A program made the translations under genes and the position numbers. Positions 1 through 12,181 of a stretch of DNA of 64,000 bases are shown here, piece after piece (positions within the stretch are counted from its first letter, which is position 1; every line of letters begins with the position of its first letter). Under the pieces are notes generated by a model. It worked only from the letters and a program-made list of their open reading frames with translations. It was not told the DNA's origin and made no database searches. This stretch comes from Lutjanus erythropterus. Taxonomy: Eukaryota; Chordata; Actinopteri; Lutjaniformes; Lutjanidae. The stretch covers positions 13,979,773 to 14,043,772 of the forward strand of contig CM034603.1 of the NCBI GenBank assembly GCA_020091685.1, in the 5' to 3' direction.

Positions 1-573
1 GGCTGATTTCGAAGTAGAGATAATCACACTAATTGAGATAAAGCTCAATGTCTTTCATTTCAGTCATTCATGTGGTGCAATGTCTCCAAAGGGCATTCCA
101 TACACAACATATGCACTGAGATTTTCTACCTGTTATTAAAACAAAACAAGCTATTATACCGAGGTTTAAAGCTAAATAAAATGTTTGTGATTCTGTCTTT
201 GTGTCTTACTTTCTTCTGTCTCTTTTGTTTTCATTTTACAATTCCGAATAGTGAGATGTTTATGAAGTTTTGAAATACATCTCTGTTGTAACCTAGTTTT
301 TCAGAAAAAAACAGAAAGATGAATGCCAAAACCTCTTGGACTTTGACAATTTTACAATATAAGTTCCCCTGTTCAAGTTGACCTGTCAAAATGAAATTAG
401 TGCCACTATGTAGCCTAACTTGAGGTCTGTCAAAAAAAATGCAGATTGATGAGTTACGGAACTACAAGAACTTGCAGTAAAAAGAGTCAACCTGCCCATC
501 TCTAGTAAATGTTAAATGGCTACACTTTTATCCAAAGCACTTTTACAAAAATGTTGTCACACGTTCAACCAGT

Positions 574-575
<2 letters not shown>
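1..575. other. Unique AT-rich DNA, no gene seen
   Basis: No exon, repeat or RNA gene is recognised. The first 60 bases contain several AT-core motifs (TAATCA, TAATTG) in a stretch free of simple repeats and could be the edge of a regulatory element cut by the window start. The rest is AT-rich with many short A/T runs. Open frames here are short and lack any recognisable domain. Confidence 0.5.

Positions 576-639
<64 letters not shown>
576..639. repeat. (CA)n microsatellite, 32 units
   Basis: An uninterrupted CA dinucleotide tract of 64 bases. It is the longest pure dinucleotide run in the window and probably length-polymorphic. The 62-residue open frame across it (509-697) is a His-Thr translation of the repeat and not a gene. 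Confidence 0.98.
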
Positions 640-642
<3 letters not shown>

Positions 643-1574
643 CAGCAAGCGATTTGGTGTTCAGTGTTCTTGCCTGAGGACCCAACACTCTGAATGAATA
701 GATTGTTTTTCCATTCGGCAAATTCACCAAAAATTAAAGATGTGGGAGAGGTCTGGGACCAGACTAGCTAACTTTGGCGCCCTACTAGTGGCAGTATAGA
801 AAAAAAAAGGTAAAACAGCAGTGCATATTACTACCCTACTGCACAAGGATGCTCTCATCTTTGAATATTTAGGCCTTTAGAATTTGAAAGATATAGCCAT
901 ATCTTATAAATCACATAAAAATGCCAAGACATAGCAGTTTTAACTAAAGGAGACATTAGGGTGATCATACTCCTTATGAAGGTACTTGATATTCAGCCTG
1001 AGATTCATTCTGCCTACAGAGCTTCTGTCCCGACAATCCATCCATCTTGATCAGTGCAAATCAAATGAACACACTGTTCTCTCTGTATTTTATGACCAGT
1101 TCTTATGAGGAGTAACATCCACACATTGTCAGCCCTTCCTACCAGCGTGTGTACTGTGGGAGTGTGTGTGGGAACAAGTGGTTTAAGGGTGTTCTGTTGA
1201 GATGCACGGCAGAACTGTTTTCAATTGATTTCTGGCTCAGGATTGAACGATGTACAAATAGCGCCCCGGGAGTATCACTCCTCCTTTGGTCACATCCAAT
1301 ATCTGCAATTACTTAGACTGACTTTAATGGCACCAAGCTAACTTCCGAAGAATAGATACATCACTGCAGTGACGCTGCTGCTGTTTGTCACAGCCTCCCA
1401 CAACAAAATCACTTCTGGTGATCAGTTTGCCGTTAGACAATCTTTAAAACAGGAATGAAAATAAAACAAACCTTTAAGTAAACATCATAATTCTTGAGAA
1501 ATCATCTGTTTGTGTGATCCAAGTCAGAAATGAGCAAGAATCCAAAACTCCCCCACCCCCTTGTCCCCGTGGGT
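640..1574. other. Unique non-coding DNA, nothing recognised
   Basis: No gene is seen. A short motif around 774-796 (GGCGCC followed by an 'actagtggcag' string) resembles ends of dispersed fish repeats but is too short to assign. The remainder is unique-looking, with no open frame of note. Confidence 0.4.
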
Positions 1575-1925
1575 GCCAAAACAAGTTCAAACACATCTAA
1601 CTGCAGCCATAATGGGATGCAATCGTCCTGTGTGTTGTTTTTCCCATGATGCCGGCCGCCGCAACCTACTGTAATTAACTTCTGAGCGAGCTGCGTTCAC
1701 ATGCGGTAAGAGCACCCTCGTGTTTGATAATTTCCTGGCACTTTACAGAAGGGCAAATGCAACCTGGATGGGATTTCACTCAAATTGCCACATGCAGGAG
1801 TTTCCTCTTGGCAAGAACAGGATGATTCAGCATGCTATTACATCTTGGTTCAAATTACTGTCACTGGGTAGCAATTAGATTTATTGGATTAGATGCCAGG
1901 ACCAAAAGGGACATTCAGGCTTCAA
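1575..1925. promoter_or_regulatory. Candidate conserved non-coding element
   Basis: About 350 bases without recognisable repeats and with more even composition than the flanks. It contains a homeodomain-type core TAATTA at 1672-1677, a GCCGGCCGCC block at about 1651-1660 and further AT-core sites at 1872-1893. CpG-containing words (GCGAGC, TGCGTT, TGCGGT, CCTCGT) persist, which is unusual in decayed DNA and hints at constraint. No open frame supports coding. Conservation is inference only. Confidence 0.3.
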
Positions 1926-2747
1926 AAAATAGCAGAGTGGAACTAGAAACACACCAAGCAGGTGAACATATCAGGTATTTTAAAGTTGAAGATTATTAAT
2001 TTATACTTATTGCTTTTTTTTGTACTAATGTTTCCTGCACTTATCTGGGCTAATATCAGGCTTCACTGAAAGACTTGTTGGGTTTTGCCTGCTGTAAACA
2101 TTTCTCCTATCATGCCTCATCTTCCTGTTTGTCAGTCTGTCACAAACATGTTATCCTATACTCAGTATCAGTGTCATTTAGTCTCAAGGGCATTTAAGGC
2201 TTCTTCCGCTGGTGCTGGGAACTCTGCCCCCACCCCCACCCACCCCCAGCTCATTAATGAATCATCTGTCATTCAGGTTCATCGTGGGACTTGTCCTCCC
2301 ATGAGATGACATGTTGAAGAACTAACGTAAGCGTAGCGTTTGTAGGCAGATTGCAGTTTTACATTTGTGTTGAAGTGTAAAACTGCTGAAGTAAATCTCA
2401 ACCTGGGTAACACCAAAGAACCACAGTTTTACTGCAGAATGCAGAAAACATGTGTCACAACCCTCATACATTTTGAAGAGATGTTTTGAAACTGCCAGAA
2501 GAGCCAATTTTGGCAAACTTTAAGCTGTAACAGCTTCTTAATAATGACGCATCATTTTGAAAATCGCCGCAACACACAAACTCACAGAAGTGGTAGTGGA
2601 GAAGTTGTTGTGGAAAAAGAGCATTTTCATTGCATAATAAAATGGAAAAAGTGAGCCCAGTCAGAAACAGTGGAAGCACAGTTAAAAGTACCTTGTTTGT
2701 AAAACATTATTGAAGTTTCACAAAGTATGCACACAACACAGATGGAT
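1926..2747. other. Unique non-coding DNA with a C-rich patch
   Basis: No gene is recognised. A C-rich low-complexity patch (CCCCCACCCCCACCC type) lies at about 2226-2248. The short open frames on both strands show no domain. Confidence 0.4.
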
Positions 2748-3274
2748 TTAAAGGGACAGTTCACCCCAGAATCAGAAATCATATTTTACCCATCTATAGT
2801 GTTTTGGTGTGAGTTGGAAAGATGGAGATATCTGACATAGAGATGTCTGCCTTTTCTTGAATGGTACTAGATGGCACTCAGCTTGTGGTGCTCAAAGCAC
2901 CAAAAAAATACATCTGAAAAATTCAACACCAGTATCTCTGTCCAGAAATCACTACCAGTTACTCACAATAATTCACACAATTTGTTCTGAGTGGTTTCAT
3001 GTTGGAACTACTTTATTTCTAGTAGAAAGAAAGCAATTCCAGTAGATGCAGCAGAGAGAAAGTAATCCCTACATAAAACTGCTCACAGCAAGGTCTGTGG
3101 ATTGCCTTGATTAATTTTTCAGCACTTTGAACACCACAAGCCTGTACAATCTAGTCCCATTGTATTGAAGGCAGATGTCTCTATGGCTGATATCTCAAAA
3201 ACTCTGCAACTTACACCAAAACAAACCCAGATAAATAGCACGACAAGTTGATTTTGGGTGAAGAGTCCCTTTAA
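2748..3274. mobile_element. Foldback MITE with long terminal inverted repeats
   Basis: The left end reads TTAAAGGGACAGTTCACCCC. The right end, read on the other strand, starts TTAAAGGGACTCTTCACCC. The inverted similarity continues inwards: GAGATATC, ATAGAGA, ATCTGCC, ACTAGAT, GCTTGTGGTG and TTCAAAG blocks recur in the same order from both ends. Traces can be followed to near the centre (about 3010), so the element is almost one 250-base imperfect inverted repeat with a small loop. It has no coding capacity and fits a non-autonomous DNA transposon. TTAA at both tips could be target duplication or part of the inverted repeat. A truncated relative lies at 53557. Superfamily is not assigned. Confidence 0.85.
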
Positions 3275-3374
3275 CATAACATGGGATTAACAAAAGTGTT
3301 CCTATTCCATAGTATATACAGTTCCATAAACTTTATGTTGTACTTCCTAATGTAATAATGTGGCAGTTGGCTGA

Positions 3375-4325
3375 AATTCTAATGTCAGCTCAGGTAAACG
3401 CAACAGGTAGTCACTGTGAGAAGCCAGGATCTGTGAAATGTGATCATGTTTCTTAGTCTGAGTCAAAATCCTGGCAGTTTTGAATGAGCTGGAGATGGGA
3501 AAGGGATTTTTTTTTCCTGGTGCCAGAGAGTGGGGAATTACAGTAATCTAAATTGACTAGGTATGAGGGCATGACAGTTTCCAGACTTTTGGCAGAAAGA
3601 AATGGTCTGATCCTTGAAATGATTCTGAGATGATGAAAGCAGGATTGAACCATTGCTTTAACATGTTTGTCTAAGCTGAAGTTTGATCAAAAAGGACACC
3701 AAGATTTCTGCAATGCTGAGTTATTGGATGAGACAGACAACCAAGACTGTTTGATATGAGTATTTGCACTATCTTGACCTATGAGAATTATGTCTGTCTT
3801 ATCAGCATGTAGCTGCAAAAGATTTTGTGACAGTTTAGCAGGTTGAGGTTCTTAGTGTGTTCTGAATAGTGTTTTCAAAGGCAGTGTGATTTATGTATAA
3901 AGGTGGCCAAGAAGGAGCATGTAATTGGAAAAGAGGTTTCAGCCCAGCACTGAGCCTTGGGGTGCCCCACAGTGAACACCTGTTGCAGATGACCTGGCAA
4001 TAACAATATCAATAGCAGACACAGAAGCTGCTGTCTTTTAGGTAGAACCTAAAGCATTGTAGAGCGATGTTACCAATACCCACCCAGGATTCAAGCTGGT
4101 CCAAGAGGATCTCATAGTCAGTGGTATTGAATCCTGTGCTTATATCCAGGAGAAAGAACATATTTATGACCACCATCAGCTGCCAGTAATAAGTCATTTG
4201 ACCTAAGAAGTTGCATTTTCAGTACTACGATTTTTTTTTCTAAAGCCAGATTGCAATTTTAAAATATTTTTATTATGAATAAAACCTAGCAGTTGACCTG
4301 CTATAACCTTTTCAACACCTTAACT
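3375..4325 (-). pseudogene. Non-LTR retrotransposon reverse transcriptase fossil
   Basis: Read on the minus strand, this encodes consecutive pieces of a LINE reverse transcriptase in shifting frames. From high to low coordinate there is a 'LQSGFRKK' block near 4240, then 'LDISTGFNTTDYEILLDQLE' followed by 'WVG' (4009-4197), which corresponds to the LDLSAAFDTVDH motif. A 'CGAPQGSVLG'-like stretch follows near 3960. The thumb region 'LDYCNS' followed by 'SHLQLIQN' lies in 3453-3653. The YADD catalytic segment expected between them cannot be found, and stops and frameshifts occur throughout. By these motifs it belongs to the L2/CR1/Rex1-type LINE group common in fish; the exact clade is uncertain. 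It is 5'-truncated and inactive, and begins only about 100 bases from the MITE. Confidence 0.88.
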
Positions 4326-6380
4326 AAAAATAGCAGCTTAGAAATAGGCCTAAAAATGATCTTTTTAAAGATGCTGGAGCAAGAGCAGTTAAAAAAAAAT
4401 CAGCAATGGAGTTTGTCAACAGAATGTGCAAAACTAAAAAAGGGCCACTGTGTTAAAAACGTCCTTCAGTTAATCTCTAAAGGACAAGTTGATGGTTTCA
4501 TTTTCATTGCTATACCAGTTAACGTAGATGGAGAGATGGGATTAAAGGAGCAGAGGGAAAGTGCACAGGACTTCTCAACAATCTGAGGTAAGAACAAAAC
4601 TTATATTTCAAAGAATGTTCTGCTGTGTACTGTTCACGCTGAAAGACTATTTTAGTTTCTTCGCTTGAAAAAAAAACAAAAACAAACAAACAAAACATCC
4701 AAAATAATTTAAAACAGCTTTTTTGAAGTAACTGGATGGGTGATTGTGTGGTTGTGGTTACACCAACCACCCTTTGCTCATGAAATTTTGTACCATTTAG
4801 CTACAATTTCCTCCTGGGCTTTTCTCCTTTTTATTATGCTTTCTCTCAACTCCACCTTTTCCGTTTCACCTCTGTTGTTCATATTTTGCAGGTCACACAC
4901 ACCGATTACTTGGATTTTGAGATACATTCTCCTGGTGCAATTTCTGACGTCCAAACCAACTTGACAAAAATAGAAGAAATATCTGAACTGTTAATGTCTC
5001 CAAAGGCTCCGAGTGCTTTTGGGATTTTTGTTGCAGAGGGAACTGAAAACTGGTCAAACATTTCATCCTCAAAAGTCTTCTTCATTGAGCTCCAGCGTCC
5101 TCATGCTATGAGTCCTTATCCATGTGTTTAACTCCACCCACGAACTCACAGCTGCAGGCTCTTAATCATTAGGTGATCCAAGTCATCCGGAGCAGTTTCG
5201 TGAGTGACCATTTTTTTCAGATTTCAGTTAAGCTGCTACTTCAGAACGCTCTCTGCAGTTTCAAATTTGAAAAAGTCTAACAGTAAGGACTGAGCACATG
5301 CCTAGAGAGTGAGAATACTGGGCCTTTACGGGCGGGACGAGTTGTTTAACCACTAAAATCAGAATCACACAGGGAGGTTGAGTTTATGTCATCCTCAAGC
5401 CGACTACACCCACATACCAGATGAATTAATAAAATATGTATTTTATTAAATGCTCGTACAAAAATGTTTTTGGAGGTAGATAGATGATCTGATTTATTGA
5501 GTTACACACACCCTCAACATCCCATGTGAGCATCAAGTCAGGTGTCTCTAGGCAATCATTAGAATCATCCCTACTGTATCTCACTACAACAAAATACAAC
5601 GACAATGGTAATAAAAATGTCCTCAACATTTGGAAATGTCACAAAATACACATTAACTTTTAAATCCCCCCATTTTCCGTGCACGTCACAATTTAACTGT
5701 CTGCTGCTTTTACAGTAAAGGGGATGAAATAAGCTGATATAATTGGCTATTATTGACTCCACCTGTTGATATGACTTGCTGCTATTAATTATCCATCCCT
5801 CCAGACATTTTTTCTGATTAATGCAGCAAAAAAGGTCAGGTTTTGCATTACTTTTTTTTATAGAAGAGTGCAGTTAAAATGTGCATTCTATTAAGTGTTT
5901 AAATAACGAAAAATCGTAAAGATTGCTATTGTTATACAATAAAGAAGTCCTCAAGGTTATTGCAGGGGATGTCCCAAATTATTGTTTGATATTTTACTGT
6001 TTTTTTCAAAACTTAACATATTTCTGAAAATACACATAACATGTTCTAATATATTATTAGTTAAGATAAATTGGACTATTTAAAAAACAAACAAACAAAC
6101 ATTTAATTTACACAATATATGAAAAGCTTTAGTTAAATTACTGTGCGGCATCTATCCGTAATGACAAACTAGTTTGCTACGTATTACTGAAACATATTGT
6201 CTTAGTCTGCTGTATTATTATTATCCCAAGTGTAAAGACAGTCTTTTGAGCCACAGTGAACTGTTTTGTAACTTCATGACCAAGTGACTCTAACATACAG
6301 TAGGCTCACCTTCCAACACAGAAACTACCAGCGGAGAAAGAGGATGAGTGTAACGCACCTATCACAAGCCATGCTGCTTC
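4326..6380. other. AT-rich unique DNA with small AAAC repeats
   Basis: No gene is recognised. Short (AAAC)n tracts lie at 4668-4696 and 6082-6100. The 97-residue frame at 4293-4586 begins inside the LINE relic and has no domain. A short 'CTCTTAATCATTAGGTGATCC' style patch near 5160 is unique but unassigned. Confidence 0.4.
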
Positions 6381-7997
6381 TTAGCCGCTACCGGTAAATG
6401 TAAATGAGAGAAGACCAAAAATTTTCAATGCAGTATGTGTAGTAGGAGGTCGATGCCCCACCTCTCGATCAGCTAAGGGGTCTATGCTATGAAAAATGTT
6501 GAAGACCTCTGCTGTCAAGAATTTACTGATAATGTTGATATGTTGACAAGTTCCAGTGAGACCCACAAAGCATTTTTCAGGATCTCAAGAATAATCTGTA
6601 CAAAGGCTTTTCTGTTTTTGCTAGTTAGCCAAGAAGCTAAAGTAGCTTCTGTCCCTGTTTTTTTCCCCTGTATTTAATGTGAACTGTATGCACCAATGCT
6701 ATGTAGCGTTGCCACATGTCTATAAACCAAATGGATTAGATCGGATTCAGTTATGTTCATTTTAAAAGTGGTCAGTTGGAGATTTGCTGGGTGCAATGCA
6801 CTGATAGGACATTGTACTTCAGAGGAAGTAGGTTTCGGGAGATTGAAGCTTGATTGTTATTTTAAATTGCTTCTGAATTGCACTATTTTCATGCTGAAAA
6901 ATGCATTTACTGAAGGAACTGGTAGATTTTAGATTGTAAAATAGATTCAGAAAGCTGGGAGATTTGCATAATTCCTACAATCACAAGTTTGCCAGTTCTA
7001 GGAATAGTGTATCTGTCAGGCTGAAGCCTTGTGGTTACATTTGGGCCTGTGGTTGCCAGAGTTGCAGAAATTAGTTTGTCACTCTCGCATATGTTGTTGA
7101 CCCGCATTTGTGCTTGCGTCTGCATTTTTGTCCAGTTTCAAGGAGCTAGGAGTATGTCCTCACTTGGCAATTGCTTCCTTCCTGTTTCTTTCTGTAGCTC
7201 CTGCTCCTCTCACTTGGCTTCAGTCACATAGAAGCCAGAACGCCTCCCCCGCCCCCCCACACCACCACCAGCAGCAGCACCAGGGGACGGTTCTTGGTTC
7301 TTTGGCTCATGCCACTGAAATTTAATTTTAATGCAGCATGTCAGTTTACAAACAGAACATCAATGCTTTTGCAATGTTGCCTGTGTCAATACATGTTAGA
7401 AATTGATGTAGGGGCTGTTTGCTTTACTAATGAATGAAAGAAATACAAATACAAGAAACAGAAATGGACAGAGCTTCAAAGGGCGTGATGAAAGGGTTTC
7501 TGCTAAGAAGGCAAACTTGATTAAGTCTGTAGTTGCACTGTGGAGCAGATTAAAGTACCAAAACAAAATATTTAATTAGATGCATACACGTGCTGCAGAT
7601 ATAGTGATTCCTGTTCTGTTCGTTATAAGGTGAGATGTTTTGAAGGCTTTAGGGATTTTATCTCATCTGTGCAAATGAGTTTTCTCTCTCTATTGTTTTG
7701 TTGTGTCTCACTGTTTTGTTCATCTGCTTCAGTGCCATTAAATGCATTTTGTCTCATCTTCACTGAAACAAATGTTTCAATTGAAACATGATTTCAACTC
7801 TCACTTTCTCCCTTTTTCATAAAAATCACATCAAATATTCCAGAATTGTCCTCATGTTTTTGTTTGTTTGTTTGTTTGTCACTGAATCTCTCTTTGGTTG
7901 TCACGCAGGCTTTTTAGATGCTTGGCCAAAAATTCAATTGTGCCAACATTTTAAGGCTCCTTGAAATAAACATTCGCCCATTTTGTAATTAGTGTCT
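6381..7997. other. Unique non-coding DNA, includes (TTTG)n
   Basis: No gene is recognised. A (TTTG)5 tract lies at 7857-7879. A C-rich then CAC/CAG-rich patch lies at about 7246-7282. Several overlapping open frames at 6907-7325 on both strands have no domain and low information content. Confidence 0.4.
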
Positions 7998-8169
7998 GAA
8001 TGTCTCTCTCACTCTCTGTAATTTTCCTTCTCATTGTTTAATTGCTTCTCTCCCCCATATCTGTAGTATGTCCGTTTTTGTCTGTCCCTGTCTGTCTATC
8101 CCATTTCCTTTCTCCTTCCTCCCGTCTGTCTCTGTTTCTCTGCCTCTCTTCTCCATCTGTCTCTTCTGA
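7998..8169 (+). repeat. Pyrimidine-rich low-complexity tract
   Basis: About 170 bases of mostly C and T on the plus strand, built of degenerate CTGT/TCTC words. This is polypurine/polypyrimidine low-complexity sequence. No splice-acceptor context with a following exon is evident. Confidence 0.7.
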
Positions 8170-8350
8170 AGATCTATGCTCAATGTTGATTTACTGAGCT
8201 ATACTAAGTGCATACAAAGCCCGGTAAGATTAGTGATGCTATCACACTCTTCTGCATCGCTTCAAGGGAGAAATCCCTTAAAAGAAGACCCTCTTCAATT
8301 TACAGTGCGACAACACAGCGTTTCCATAAAGACAAGAGCTTTTTGATGTG
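8170..8350. promoter_or_regulatory. Candidate conserved non-coding element
   Basis: A repeat-free block directly after the pyrimidine tract, with CpG-containing words (GCCCGG, CATCGC, GTGCGAC, AGCGTT) in otherwise AT-rich DNA. No coding frame. Assigned as possible regulatory DNA on composition alone. Confidence 0.2.
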
Positions 8351-9240
8351 AGAAATTAAACAAGGGAAAATGTCAGCTGATAAACAACTTCAGAAAAACA
8401 GCTTTTTTCATCAACCCTTTTTTCTTTTCTTTATTTATTTTAATCAAATAATGCCATTGAAATACATCATGACCATGTACCTGTTGACACAGATTTTTAA
8501 CCTCATTACCCAAGATGTCTTTGCTTTTCATTCATTTCTCACACATTCATGCCTGAAGTTTGTCTGGTAACACCAACGGAGCAATTTCAAAAGGTCTGTA
8601 TAATTTTATTTTCCTGATAGAAAACATATGACTCACTCGACACAGAGGTCCTTCATCTCCCTAACAGAAAACCAGTAGACAGCAGGTGAGTTTATTAACC
8701 TGCTCTCACACAGACATTCAGTCTACATCAGACACCTCTGTACATATTTAACATTAGTCACGATCTTTGGATTTGGTGGGAGAAAGTATTTTATCCTCGG
8801 AAGAATAAAAATGTCAAACAGTAGTAATGGCTCTTTTATTGGAAAGCCTTGCAAATCCACAAAAATACTAAATCCACTTTTTTTTAAAATAATTGATTGC
8901 TGCAGTCTTCTCATGGAAAGTTGAAGTCATGGCCTGCCTACACAGGTGGTTTTTACTCACCTGATTAAGCTTTACTCATCTTATCAGTACACAGTGAGTT
9001 CAGGTGATTCCCAGCAGAGCTCCATCCGCCTTCTACCTGAGAAGAGATCCAATTAGCAGAACAATTGACAACACCTGTGATTTTTGCTGATCTTTTACCT
9101 TAACTCATCACATAAAAGGTCAACCTACACACAGCTAGGAACAAGGATAACAAAGCTAAACATATGAAGGCAACAATTAGACGGTAAATGTGGTAAAATA
9201 CACAGTAAGTGTGTATATAAATATATATAAGGGGCACTAG
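8351..9240. other. Unique AT-rich DNA, nothing recognised
   Basis: No gene or clear repeat was seen. The end (9205-9235) is an AT-rich run with TATATAA words just before the SINE-like relic. Confidence 0.4.
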
Positions 9241-9400
9241 TAAGAGTGTGCAAACCATGTAGTGGCTGAGACTTCACCAGTGGCCATGGGTTTGATCCCA
9301 GGGTGGGGACCTTGACTGTGTGTCTTCCTCACATTATCTCCCTTGTTTGTCTACAGGCTATCCTGTCCAATGATAAATAAAAGCCCAAAACAGTAATCAA
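9241..9400 (+). mobile_element. tRNA-derived SINE-like relic, copy 1
   Basis: The head resembles a tRNA promoter: an A-box-like GTAGTGGCTGAG at about 9260 and a B-box-like GGGTTTGATCCC at about 9289-9300. A pyrimidine-rich body follows, ending in AATAAAAGCCC near 9383. The body and tail order (GGGACC, CTCCC-type stretch, CTGTCC, AATAAAAG) matches the relic at 59590-59705. I know this as a common dispersed fish repeat; the family name is not certain. Both copies are diverged. Confidence 0.65.
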
Positions 9401-10175
9401 GGGAAGAAAAACCCTTCTGTTATCAGTTAACCACCAGTGCATGTTGTCACATGTAATTTAATAAGTGCACCAGCCATAGGCACGATGGACAGAGGGGCAT
9501 TGGTTTTATGCCCTGCTAAAGTTAAAGATGAACATGCAACACCTCCCTAATCCTGAGGCAAACCCAGAAAAAAACACTATTGTAAAATTTCCATAGACTA
9601 ATACATTTCGTTGGCATCTCAATGGACCACAAATAAAGTCCAAAGCCACGCTTTATTATTTTTAATATTTGATTTACACAATGAGGTGCAGCGCGTGTTT
9701 CGTTGCTCTAATGTTTCTTTCTTACCATTAATGCAGTTAGTACAGTAATTTGTGGTTCTGCCATCTAAATTAGGATATTGAAATTTCCAATGTGTCTGCC
9801 ATCCATTTTGTATGGAAACACTTCAAAAGATTAAATAATGAAGATGTAAAGTGTGCACTCTGTGAACAAGGGGTGAAATGCGCTGGACTGAGGTTTACTG
9901 CGACATTTGGAACCTCAGACAAATTTCCAAGTGAAATGCCCAAGGCTTCAAAAAACACTGGATTCAAGCTTTATCCCAAACACTTCTGGGTGAAATGCTG
10001 GCAGAGATGGCAGCACATGATGGATTATCTCCAACAGTTGGCTCTGGTAAAATGCATCTATCGCTGAAGAAATCCAGACAAAATCTCCCAAAGAATCCAT
10101 CTAAAATCACACACCAAGTGAGTGAGAGTTTCACTTTTTAACTTGTGTTAAAAAAAATCACTGTCTTTATTTGGC
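9401..10175. other. Unique DNA with an unconvincing 91-aa frame
   Basis: The open frame at 9792-10067 (+) contains a 'VWKHF' string and a Cys-x2-Cys ('CALC'), superficially like the start of a BED zinc finger, but the downstream His/His or His/Cys pair is not properly placed. No splice or promoter context supports a gene. No other feature was seen. Confidence 0.35.
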
Positions 10176-10580
10176 CAACTATATCTGACATTGCGCACAA
10201 TGCCAGCTTTCCGCTGGGCACGCTGCAGCAGCAGCCTCTGAATGTGAGCAGAATATGGGATCTGTCCCAGCTTAATGTAATGACTTTGAAAACACCAAAT
10301 GACTTGACTTAAGGAATTTAGTCTTTTTCAATATGGAGAATTATAAAATGTCACGTCCATGAGACAGATGACAGCTCATAGGCAATACATTTTATCCAGT
10401 CAGTGTAGCGAAAGTTAAGCTGCACGTACAGTTTATCTTCTGTTCATTATAATTTTATCACTGTTGAAATTGCGTTCTTCCGCCTCAGTAATTATTAATA
10501 CTACTCAATAACACAAACAAATCACTCTGGTTTGGATCCCACACTTCTCCTTTATAGAGTTTCCTGTAATATGACCGTTG
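10176..10580. promoter_or_regulatory. Candidate conserved non-coding element
   Basis: A repeat-free block with CpG words near its start (TTGCGCA, GGCACGC) and clustered AT-core sites around 10445-10500, including GTAATTATTAATAC. No frame is convincingly coding. Composition and motif density suggest regulatory DNA, but conservation is untested. Confidence 0.25.
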
Positions 10581-11225
10581 TGTTTTGACTGTAGCTAAAA
10601 TACTGCTTTAAAAACAGGTGCATTTCACCGGATACTTTGGGAAAGCATGCTTCTGTTCCCAGAATGGAAAATGTTTAATTCAGGAAAACTATTAATCCCT
10701 ACTCACCACATGACATCACCTAACATTACATAGGACAACATCTTTTTGCCCCACAGCACCAGCTAATATAAAACTATATTTATTATTCCCCTAATTTATA
10801 TTTCCCTACTTAACTGTTTTCCCTGTGCATTTTTTTAAGCTTCTGTTTTATCATGTTATTATAATGCACACTGACCAATACAAAAAAAAGAAATGACTGC
10901 TCCACTTGAAGAATCTCACTGGGGCAGCCCTGGTAAATATAAGGGAAAACTGGAAGGGTTAAATCCTTTGAGAAATGGTCTAGTGACCCCATGAATCTCA
11001 GCACATCACAGCACAACTTCATATGTGATACAGCTTCGAACAACACAGTGCAGCCTTGGCGCTTAACTCAATATTTTGATCCATGCAGGCTCCATGTTCA
11101 CTCCATCAATTGTTGGCGGGCTACCAGCAAACCAGCCAACAGACCAACCAACAGGAACATATTAAAGGTGGCACGGGTATGCCCGTGTTGCCACATACAG
11201 TCTAAGGCCTCCTGATATGTTTATT
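10581..11225. other. Unique non-coding DNA
   Basis: No gene or confident repeat. Short open frames on both strands at 10810-11215 have no domain. A string of 'accagccaacagaccaacc' type words near 11132-11152 is a mild low-complexity patch. Confidence 0.4.
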
Positions 11226-11665
11226 GAATTATATATCTTCTAGGCCCCATTTAGAGTCGCCTTTGTCACCGCGAGCGATCGATGCGCTGGCGCTGCCGAG
11301 GCTAACAAGGGGCTTCGTCTGCTGTGGCCAGCACTCCCGCCTGTCACCAGATGGTATTTATTACGTGCTTTGTTTTAACATCCATTCAGTATGAGTGGAA
11401 ATCAATTTTTCATTTGGACCTAATTGTCTCTGTGCACTGGCAGCTCAAGGCTCTACGGCCCTGAGCCTCAGCTCCCCTCTGTGTTACAGTGGCTCGGGCC
11501 CAGCCCACCCCACCCTCCACACAGCTGTATTTTATACCTAATTACACATGTCTGAGGCCCACAGCGAGGAGTACGAGGCTTTGGGGAATTACTCCTGCGA
11601 AGACAGGCTGAGGGGACTCACTGTTGGTATCTCTCTGGAAGGGATTTAGTCATGCTTAGAGTAAC
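11226..11665. promoter_or_regulatory. Candidate GC-richer conserved non-coding element
   Basis: Markedly richer in G+C and CpG than its surroundings (ACCGCGAGCGATCGATGCG at about 11269-11287, then GCGCTGCCGAGG). It is followed by unique sequence with AT-core sites (CCTAATTG at 11420-11427; CCTAATTACAC at about 11538). No open frame of length spans it, arguing against an exon. It may be a regulatory element or a small CpG-containing element. Confidence 0.3.
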
Positions 11666-12181
11666 TGTGCTGTACTTAGAAAGAGACTCAGTGACCCAGA
11701 CTCACTCTGCCTCTGGTGTTTTACATCGCCGTTGAATGTTGGGAGATATTGAGGAGCAGCAGAGCTCAATGCCTACATGATGAAACTTCTTGTGCAGCTG
11801 AGTTAGTGTGAGGACAAACCACCGAGGATTTCATTAATCCAGAATACATAAGAGAAACCTTGCTTGCTTATGAATTGCTGTTATGTTGCATCTCTGTTTT
11901 CTTTTTGGACCATTCCAACACACATTTGATATCCTTCAGAAGTTGTTGTTTTGTTGACATGATTTCCTTTTAACTTCACCTCCATTCTAAAATGTTATAC
12001 TGTATGTCTTTGCATTGCTCTTTTTATTTTTATGCACTCCCCTTCTTCAGTCAGTTGAGTTTGGCAACTATGGCACAACACTTTGTTCCCAATCACAATA
12101 ACCAAGCATTTGGAATTTGCTACTACTCAAACAGTTAAGTCAACAATGCTGAATTCATGAAAACATATAATCTACAGTATT
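11666..12181. other. Unique non-coding DNA
   Basis: No gene or repeat recognised. AT-rich with ordinary composition. Confidence 0.35.

Noticed and set aside
9241-9310. A functional tRNA gene
   Set aside because: A- and B-box-like words are present, but no acceptor stem pairing is evident and the SINE-like body follows.
9792-10067. BED zinc-finger-like frame ('VWKHF', 'CALC')
   Set aside because: The second metal-binding pair is absent at the expected spacing and no hAT transposase motif follows.
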